From Candidatus Omnitrophota bacterium (GTDB taxonomy: Bacteria; Omnitrophota; Gorgyraeia; S143-82), in the NCBI GenBank assembly GCA_027034965.1, contig JALVWL010000239.1, forward strand, positions 1-6,178: a stretch of DNA of 6,178 nt, given 5' to 3'. Of this stretch, positions 1 through 4,572 are shown piece after piece. A program made the translations under genes and the position numbers. The notes below the pieces were generated by a model, which saw nothing but the letters and a program-made list of their open reading frames with translations, did no database searches and had not been told where the DNA came from. Position 1 is the first letter of the stretch; each line of letters starts with the position of its first letter.

Positions 1-337
1 CCATTGCCTCCTGTTTTGCCTCATCCATACCTATGACGTCTTCCCATTTCACCTGTACTTCACTACTCTTTACCGCTTTTGTAGTGAGTTTTGCAAAGCT
101 GCCCCCTCCATAATGGAGCCAGTAAAGGAATATCACAAATATCATAGTATTAAATGCCCCTAATGGAATCCAGAGTAACATATTGGCCAAAAGGGAGCGC
201 CTGTGATAGGGGTCTAACCCTGATAGCAAAAAGATTCCAAATAACGTAGATGTGATAAATATTACAGCAATTAGAATGTACCATTTATAATCTGATAAGA
301 AGTGTAGTATCCTCTTCCATAAGGATTTTTTTGGCAT
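1..337 (-). CDS. FtsH-like membrane-anchored AAA ATPase, N-terminal part (runs off left edge)
   Basis: Only the first 112 codons lie in the window. The reading frame is open from an ATG at 337-335 to the left edge. A basic N-terminus is followed by a hydrophobic stretch at about residues 20-38, a linker of about 14 residues, and a second hydrophobic stretch at about 53-74. A glycine-rich turn (YGGGSF) and the sequence VKWEDVIGMDEAKQEAM (residues 96-112) come next. This last segment matches the start of the AAA module in FtsH/Yme1-type proteins (family form roughly F-DVAG-DEAK-E). Two membrane helices followed by an AAA domain suggest a membrane protease or protease-like ATPase facing the cytoplasm. 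Classical FtsH has a periplasmic domain of some 70-90 residues between its helices, which is nearly absent here. The Walker motifs and the zinc-protease HEXXH are outside the window, so protease activity is unproven. It follows the PilT-family gene by 11 bp and is probably co-transcribed with it. Confidence 0.75.
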   Translation of the reverse strand, partial: MPKKSLWKRILHFLSDYKWYILIAVIFITSTLFGIFLLSGLDPYHRRSLLANMLLWIPLGAFNTMIFVIFLYWLHYGGGSFAKLTTKAVKSSEVQVKWEDVIGMDEAKQEAM

Positions 338-344
338 TTTTTAT

Positions 345-350
345 CCCCCT
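345..350 (-). promoter_or_regulatory. Ribosome-binding site of the FtsH-like gene, overlapping the upstream stop codon
   Basis: Read on the minus strand, AGGGGG (350 down to 345) lies 7 nt before the ATG at 337. Its first two bases are the AG of the TAG stop (351-349) of the PilT-family gene. This fixes the start of the FtsH-like gene. It also implies that ribosomes ending the upstream gene finish on top of the next initiation site, a normal arrangement for coupled genes. Confidence 0.7.
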
Positions 351-1500
351 ATAGTTCGTATTCCCTGGTGTGGTAATATGGTTTGTTTATCCCTTCTCCG
401 TAGTTTTCTCTTTCCTGTTCAGGCTCATCTGGTATATCGGGCAGTGCCAGAAGAAGTTCGTCCTTACTTTCTGCATATTTAAGGGCAGTTGCTTTGGATA
501 TATATCCAGATCGCACCAGATTGGCCAGTGACTGCTTGAAGGAGCACATACCGTATATCTGGCCGTCTTCTATATATTTCTTCATTTCCCCAAGCTCGTT
601 GTCCCGTATTATCGATGATGTTGTGGGGGTATTTATCAATATTTCGTATGCCGGGATGAGGCCCTTTTGATCCTTTCTTTTGATGAGTTTAAGTGATATG
701 ACTCCCTTTAAGAGAAGCGACAGCCTGCGCCTTATATCATCGCCCTGGTGAGGAGGGAAGAAGCTGACCATCCTTTCTATGCTCTGTACAGCGTTGTTTG
801 TATGTAGCGTTCCAAAGACGAGTACGCCTGTCTCGGCAGCAGTCAATACCGCCTCCATTGTCTCTCTATCCCTAACATTTGCCACATAGATAATGTCCGG
901 GCTCTGAAGGATCGCCTGACGCAGGGCGGTTTTATAATCGGCAACATCTATTCCTATCTGTCGCTGATTGAAGATGCTCTTGTCATCGAAAAATATGGTC
1001 TCTATTGGGTCTTCAAGTGTCAATATATGCTTGTGATACCTGCGATTTATGTATTGGAGCATTGCGGCAATCGTTGTAGACTTTCCACTGCCTGTGGTGC
1101 CAGTAAGCATAATTATACCATTTTGTTCATTACACAACTTTTCTAGTGATTTTGCTGGTATGTTTAGTTCTTCAAACGATTCAGGGGCATTTTTGATGTG
1201 TCTTAGGACAATGGCAGGGTTATTTCTCTGATAGAATAGACTCACCCTGAATCTTCCCACCCCTTCTCTAAATGTAGTAAAATCAATATCTTTTTTTTCT
1301 AAAAAGATTGGCAAAAGCGTGTCAGGAGTAAGGTCTCGTATAAATTCATTGACTGTATCGGTGTTGAGCCGATCTATAGGATATTCTAATACACTTATCT
1401 CCTTGAAAGTCCTTATGTGTACCTTCCCTCCAGGCCGTATAAATATATCAGAAGCCCCTGTTTCTATTGCTGTTTTTAGTATCTCGTCTAATTGATTCAT
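349..1500 (-). CDS. PilT/PilU-family type IV pilus ATPase with altered Walker B and His boxes
   Basis: This 383-residue protein has the length and order of the type IV pilus retraction ATPases, which form cytoplasmic hexamers at the pilus base. The N-terminal PAS-like half includes GASDIFIRPGG (15-25) and an arginine-containing GRFRVSLFYQR (82-92). The Walker A motif is GTTGSGKST (134-142) and the Asp box is LTLEDPIE (160-167). The QRQIGID segment (180-186), TLHTNNA (231-237) and a PilU-like tail (FKQSLANLVRSG, then ESKDELLLAL) are all recognisable. Two family residues differ. The Walker B region reads PDIIYVANVRD (201-211), with N208 where the family has the catalytic Glu of GEMRD. The His box reads ETGVLVFGTLHT, with V226 replacing the first His, while H233 is kept. 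There is an acidic C-terminal tail. I infer an accessory, PilU-like or weakly active paralogue rather than a full retraction motor. No other pilus gene is visible. There is no Shine-Dalgarno before the ATG at 1500. Confidence 0.9.
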   Translation of the reverse strand: MNQLDEILKTAIETGASDIFIRPGGKVHIRTFKEISVLEYPIDRLNTDTVNEFIRDLTPDTLLPIFLEKKDIDFTTFREGVGRFRVSLFYQRNNPAIVLRHIKNAPESFEELNIPAKSLEKLCNEQNGIIMLTGTTGSGKSTTIAAMLQYINRRYHKHILTLEDPIETIFFDDKSIFNQRQIGIDVADYKTALRQAILQSPDIIYVANVRDRETMEAVLTAAETGVLVFGTLHTNNAVQSIERMVSFFPPHQGDDIRRRLSLLLKGVISLKLIKRKDQKGLIPAYEILINTPTTSSIIRDNELGEMKKYIEDGQIYGMCSFKQSLANLVRSGYISKATALKYAESKDELLLALPDIPDEPEQERENYGEGINKPYYHTREYEL

Positions 1501-1508
1501 AAGTAATA

Positions 1509-1537
1509 ATTATAAATTTTTGGCTTATTATTTGCAA
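1509..1537 (-). promoter_or_regulatory. Candidate sigma-70 promoter of the PilT-family gene
   Basis: On the minus strand, TTGCAA (1537-1532) and a perfect TATAAT (1514-1509) are separated by exactly 17 bp. The -10 box ends 8 bases before the ATG at 1500, so transcription would start at or within a few bases of the start codon. No purine-rich ribosome-binding site exists there. The pair therefore predicts a leaderless or nearly leaderless mRNA. The match could be chance in an AT-rich region, and an upstream start site is possible. Confidence 0.45.
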
Positions 1538-1545
1538 GTCAATTC

Positions 1546-1554
1546 TGATATAAT
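1546..1554 (+). promoter_or_regulatory. Candidate extended -10 promoter for the manC operon
   Basis: TGATATAAT fits the extended -10 consensus TGnTATAAT exactly, and no good -35 box lies at the usual distance, as is common for extended -10 promoters. Transcription would start near 1561, giving a leader of about 220 nt before manC. The element is only 8 bp from the -35 box of the leftward candidate promoter. A weaker alternative is TTGCAA (1563-1568) with ATTATA (1586-1591). Assigned by motif only. Confidence 0.35.
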
Positions 1555-1577
1555 TCTATGTATTGCAATTTGTTTAA

Positions 1578-1607
1578 GGAATACAATTATATTCCGATAT
1601 ATTCCGA
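1578..1607 (+). promoter_or_regulatory. Operator-like near-palindrome plus 10-bp tandem repeat
   Basis: Bases 1578-1595 form an 18-bp palindrome of GGAATA and TATTCC arms around a 6-bp centre, with only one mismatched pair (C1584/A1589). The right arm is part of TATATTCCGA (1588-1597), repeated perfectly and directly at 1598-1607. ATTCC-type half-sites therefore recur one helical turn apart on the same DNA face. This resembles a transcription-factor binding site between the divergent genes. If the 1546-1554 promoter is real, it lies just downstream of its start site, where a bound protein would repress. The regulator is unknown. Confidence 0.35.
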
Positions 1608-1655
1608 AGTATGTAATAGAAACTAAGAACTAAAAGATAAAAGCCACAACGCAGG

Positions 1656-1770
1656 TTTTGAGAATGTAGAAAGGAGAATGAAGCATGAAGGATTTTCGAT
1701 TGATGAGATATTTTTCATTCTTAATAAAAAATTTCCTTCATTCTCCATGCTCCCTTCTTCATTCTTAAAA
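1656..1770. repeat. 115-bp element with 37-bp imperfect terminal inverted repeats
   Basis: The left arm 1656-1692 is the reverse complement of the right arm 1734-1770 at 31 of 37 positions, with a 41-bp centre. The longest unbroken match is GGAGAATGAAG (1673-1683) against CTTCATTCTCC (1736-1746). The centre and the right arm also share a direct repeat, TTCATTCTTAA (1715-1725 and 1758-1768), so the GAATGAA/TTCATTC unit occurs repeatedly on both strands. As RNA it would form a long, interrupted hairpin ending directly at the manC GGAG at 1771. It has no coding capacity for a transposase and no clear target-site duplication. It could be a non-autonomous (MITE- or REP-like) repeat, a regulatory leader hairpin, or both. 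Only genome-wide copy number can separate these. Confidence 0.6.
1685..1768 (+). CDS. Possible 27-codon leader ORF upstream of manC
   Basis: An ATG at 1685 is preceded by AAGGAG (1671-1676) at 8-nt spacing, a better ribosome-binding site than several real genes here have. The frame encodes 27 residues beginning MKDFRLMRYFSFLIKNF and stops at TAA 1766-1768, 13 nt before the manC ATG and directly abutting its ribosome-binding region. The product is basic and partly hydrophobic, with no recognised family and no run of a single amino acid that would suggest classical attenuation. It lies within the inverted-repeat element, so translation would disrupt the hairpin. The ORF may be a chance product of the repeat. 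Confidence 0.25.
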   Translation: MKDFRLMRYFSFLIKNFLHSPCSLLHS

Positions 1771-1781
1771 GGAGTAATTTT

Positions 1782-3164
1782 ATGGATGTGATTTTGTTGG
1801 CTGGAGGAAAAGGCAGTCGTTTATGGCCTATGAGCAGGAAGGGCCTGCCCAAGCACCTGTTGTCTGTGTTTGGGGAACAGAGCCTGTTTCAGGATACTGT
1901 ATTGCGGGCCCTGCCTTTGTTGTCAGGAGAAGACAGGATTGTTGTGGTAACCAATGAGGAGCAGAGACGCCTGCTCTCCCAACAGCTGACAAATATTGGA
2001 GTAGGCGAAGATAGGGTGCTATTTCTTATAGAACCCCTGGGGCGCAACACTGCCCCTGCCTTGTTATGGGCAGCCTGTTCCCTTCATAGTATGGGCAAGA
2101 CAGGTCCTGCCTTGATGCTTCCCTGTGATCATCTGATACCGGATACAGAGGCCTTTGTTTCTTCTATGAGGCAGGCTGAGAAATTCGTGACGGAGAATAA
2201 TGCCATTGTAGTATTCGGCATAAGGCCATCCTATCCATCAACTGGTTATGGTTATATAGAGATAGATAATCCGCAGGAAAGGGAATTTGCCAGGGTAAAA
2301 GGGTTCAAAGAAAAACCAGACTTAGAGAATGCCATTTCTTATCTTGACTCTGGCAGGTACCTGTGGAACAGCGGGATGCTTGCCTTTTCTATAGAAAGGG
2401 TGCTCCAGGATGCGGGGCGGTTTATGCCTGAGATGCTGGAGAGGATAAAAGAGATGGTCAGTTCAGGGGATATGTCAGGCTATGAGGCGCTGGAGTCTAT
2501 TTCCCTGGATTATGCCCTGCTTGAGAAGGAAGATGAGTTGTGGTGTATGCCAGCCGATTTTAGGTGGTCGGATATGGGTAGCTGGAAATCGGTCTATGAT
2601 ATGTCTCAGAGAGACGAGGCCGGAAATGCGGTTATCTCTACGAGCCTGATATCACTGGATAGTGGTTCTAACTTGGTCCTTTCGAATAAAAATAAGATTG
2701 TTGCCCTGGTTGAACAGCAGGGATTGGTCGTGGTTGATACCCTCGATTCTCTCCTTATCTGTCCTATGGATAAGGTTGAGAGGGTCAAGGAGATAGCAAA
2801 TACCCTGGAGGAGTCCAACGATTCTTCCTGGTCTGATCCTGCTAGGGTAGAGAGGGGATGGGGATATTATATTGTCCTGGATAAGGGAGCTCGTTACAAG
2901 ACCAAAAGGATTGTTGTCTATCCTGGTAAGTCCCTGAGTATGCAGAGGCATAATCACCGCAGTGAGCACTGGGTTGTCTTGCAAGGGGTGGCCAGGGTAT
3001 ACAGAGATGGACAGGTCTTTGAGGTGCATCCAAATGAGAGTACCTATATACCTGTAGGGGTGAAGCATAAGCTTGAGAATCCTGGAAAGATCGCATTGGA
3101 GATAATAGAGGTGCAGAATGGAGACTATCTCGAAGAAGACGATATCGAAAGATTTGACGAATAA
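1782..3164 (+). CDS. manC: Bifunctional mannose-1-phosphate guanylyltransferase / mannose-6-phosphate isomerase
   Basis: The 460-residue protein has the two-domain plan of ManC/AlgA/CpsB enzymes: fructose-6-phosphate to mannose-6-phosphate, and mannose-1-phosphate plus GTP to GDP-mannose, in the cytoplasm. The N-terminal nucleotidyltransferase domain shows LLAGGKGSRLWPMSR (5-19) with LPKHLL (22-27), EPLGRNTAP (84-92), PCDHLI (114-119), FKEKPD (175-180), YLWNSGM (193-199) and DFRWSDMGSW (259-268). The C-terminal cupin domain of type II phosphomannose isomerases shows PGKSLSMQ (381-388) running into the metal-binding QRHNHRSEHW (388-397). It continues with STYIPVGVKHKLENPG (420-435) and EVQNGDYLEEDDIERF. 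The protein stops at ERFDE, a few residues short of the YGR ending many homologues have, but the domain looks complete. GGAG at 1771-1774 lies 7 nt before the ATG. It is first in a run with exosortase genes, so GDP-mannose is probably for an exopolysaccharide or surface glycan. Confidence 0.93.
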   Translation: MDVILLAGGKGSRLWPMSRKGLPKHLLSVFGEQSLFQDTVLRALPLLSGEDRIVVVTNEEQRRLLSQQLTNIGVGEDRVLFLIEPLGRNTAPALLWAACSLHSMGKTGPALMLPCDHLIPDTEAFVSSMRQAEKFVTENNAIVVFGIRPSYPSTGYGYIEIDNPQEREFARVKGFKEKPDLENAISYLDSGRYLWNSGMLAFSIERVLQDAGRFMPEMLERIKEMVSSGDMSGYEALESISLDYALLEKEDELWCMPADFRWSDMGSWKSVYDMSQRDEAGNAVISTSLISLDSGSNLVLSNKNKIVALVEQQGLVVVDTLDSLLICPMDKVERVKEIANTLEESNDSSWSDPARVERGWGYYIVLDKGARYKTKRIVVYPGKSLSMQRHNHRSEHWVVLQGVARVYRDGQVFEVHPNESTYIPVGVKHKLENPGKIALEIIEVQNGDYLEEDDIERFDE

Positions 3165-3987
3165 TCTGGCCTGGATTATATTTCTTTCGGCTGCAGTGGT
3201 TATTTTTCTGCCCATATATAAGTGGATATGGCTGCGCTGGACAGACTATGATTCCTATTTTTCCCATGGACCTATTATCCTTCTTATCAGCCTATTTCTA
3301 TTTTGGAAATTGGGGCCTAGAAGGTTTGGAGAACTGCCTGGGTTTTACGCAAGGGCAGGCCTGAGAGATTATTTGTTTCTTCTGCTCCTGTCTCTGGCCT
3401 ATATGTTATTTTCACTACTAAAGGTCTATTTCCTGGTTGCCTTTTTTGGGTGGGCGCTTTTAACGTTGGCTATTTATAATTCATTTGATAGACTGCTTTT
3501 TAAAAAGGTTGCCTTTCCATTGTTTTTCCTTTTGTTAGCGATACCGTTTCCTATGGTTGTTGCCGAACAGCTTGCGCTCTTCTTGAAGACCCTATCGGCG
3601 CATATAGCGGGCCACTTATTATCAGCGATAGGCATAACCACCAAGGTCGTGGGAAATCGTCTCTATACGCCTTACTCCGTACTGGAGGTGGGGGCCCCTT
3701 GTAGCGGTCTGCGTTCCATTATCTCCCTGTTTTCCGTTTCAATACTCTTTGCCTATATGAATAGATTTGGCTTCAAAAGGGCCTTTGTCCTGGTAGTTTC
3801 TGCGCCTTTAGTGGCATTTTTGGGCAATATCTTCAGGGTATTCGTGCTTGGTTTTGTGTCAGATATCTATGGGGCAGAGATTGCCCTGGGAAGGTTTCAC
3901 GATGGCCTTGGCTATGTGGTCTTTGCCCTTGATTTGGCTGTCCTCTTTCTTATTTCCAGATTACTGGGGAGGATAAAGATTAAATGA
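3118..3987 (+). CDS. Exosortase (exosortase/archaeosortase family transpeptidase)
   Basis: A 289-residue polytopic inner-membrane protein with about eight hydrophobic segments. All marks of the exosortase family are present. The N-terminal DYDSYFSHG (43-51) matches the family's YSHG region. The active-site Cys is in GAPCSGLRSIISL (C195), the conserved Arg in GNIFR (R240), and the His in GRFHDGLGY (H261); together these form the proposed Cys-Arg-His catalytic set. Exosortases are thought to cleave C-terminal PEP-CTERM-like sorting signals and transfer the protein to a surface acceptor. The EpsI domain is a separate gene here rather than a C-terminal fusion as in some exosortase subclasses; I do not assign the subclass. 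The ATG overlaps the end of manC by 47 bp out of frame and is supported by AGAGGTG (3107-3113) 4 nt upstream. A TTG at 3154 is a weaker alternative start. No substrate with a sorting signal is visible in the window. Confidence 0.93.
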   Translation: METISKKTISKDLTNNLAWIIFLSAAVVIFLPIYKWIWLRWTDYDSYFSHGPIILLISLFLFWKLGPRRFGELPGFYARAGLRDYLFLLLLSLAYMLFSLLKVYFLVAFFGWALLTLAIYNSFDRLLFKKVAFPLFFLLLAIPFPMVVAEQLALFLKTLSAHIAGHLLSAIGITTKVVGNRLYTPYSVLEVGAPCSGLRSIISLFSVSILFAYMNRFGFKRAFVLVVSAPLVAFLGNIFRVFVLGFVSDIYGAEIALGRFHDGLGYVVFALDLAVLFLISRLLGRIKIK

Positions 3988-4571
3988 GGTCTATCTTGTC
4001 GGCCCTTGTATTTTTGTTGATTGGGATCTCTGGTTCCTACATCTTTTTCTCTGTATCCAGGGATATAGAAGTAATCGATATGCACAGCCTTATCCCTTAT
4101 GATATAGGACAGTGGCATGGAGAGGACCTAAAGCTGAAGGAGTACGTCTATAAGATTCTGGGCAGTAAGAATGTGCTTTCTCGCAGATATAGCCTCGATA
4201 ATGATTCCCAGCAGGTGTTTTTGACAATCGTTGCAAGCGACAACGACAGGCGGGTAGTCCATCCTCCTGAGGTATGTTTGAAGGGTGGCGGGGAAAAGGT
4301 GATAGCTAAGGATGTTATTCAAGTGGCTGGAATAAGGGTAAATCAGCTTTTGCTGGCAGGAAGGCCGAATCAGAAGGTCTGGTATTGGTATGCGCTTGGT
4401 CCTGAGTTTACGGTTAATTATTATTGGCACCAGATAAAGGGCCTGTTTTACAGGTTGATGAATCGCCCGAGAAGGGCATATCTGATCCGTGTAGTATTTT
4501 TTGAGGGACAAGAAGCCATAGCGAGAGAGTTTGTGGTTTCGTTGTTGAAGATATTAAAAAATAGGCTCTAG
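3984..4571 (+). CDS. epsI: EpsI family exosortase-associated protein (DUF3485)
   Basis: A 195-residue protein with an uncleaved-looking N-terminal membrane segment (about 5-23) followed by a soluble domain, probably periplasmic. It has the EpsI hallmarks: IPYDIGQWHGEDL (37-49), a conserved RRYS, HPPEVCLKGGGEKV (93-106, with C98) and the aromatic WYWY (133-136) followed by NYYWHQ. EpsI-type proteins are encoded beside exosortases or fused to them in exopolysaccharide loci. Their biochemical role is unresolved, though the conserved HPPE-C motif suggests a catalytic or acceptor function. The ATG overlaps the exosortase TGA in an ATGA (3984-3987), and GGGGAGG at 3966-3972 could serve as its ribosome-binding site at 11-nt spacing. 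Coupled translation with the exosortase is likely, consistent with the two working together. Confidence 0.9.
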   Translation: MRSILSALVFLLIGISGSYIFFSVSRDIEVIDMHSLIPYDIGQWHGEDLKLKEYVYKILGSKNVLSRRYSLDNDSQQVFLTIVASDNDRRVVHPPEVCLKGGGEKVIAKDVIQVAGIRVNQLLLAGRPNQKVWYWYALGPEFTVNYYWHQIKGLFYRLMNRPRRAYLIRVVFFEGQEAIAREFVVSLLKILKNRL

Positions 4572-4572
4572 T

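Noticed and set aside
1049..1231. Plus-strand 60-codon frame opposite the PilT-family gene
   Set aside because: It is antisense to the Walker A region of a conserved ATPase and has no ribosome-binding site or family features.
1693..1770. Inverted repeat read as a rho-independent terminator
   Set aside because: The hairpin is AT-rich, has a 41-base loop and several mismatches, and is not followed by a T-run on the plus strand before manC; two divergent genes also leave nothing to terminate there.
1651..1775. Target-site duplication around the inverted-repeat element
   Set aside because: Only a GG dinucleotide could be matched on both sides (1654-1655 and 1771-1772), too short to support insertion.
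2652..3215. Long minus-strand open frames opposite manC (also 2606-2818 and 2842-3267)
   Set aside because: They are antisense to a strongly supported enzyme, carry no recognisable domain, and have compositions expected from reading the complement of manC codons.
3912..4511. Minus-strand frames opposite the exosortase and epsI (3912-4118 and 4128-4511)
   Set aside because: Both are shadows of conserved coding sequence on the plus strand, with no domain of their own.
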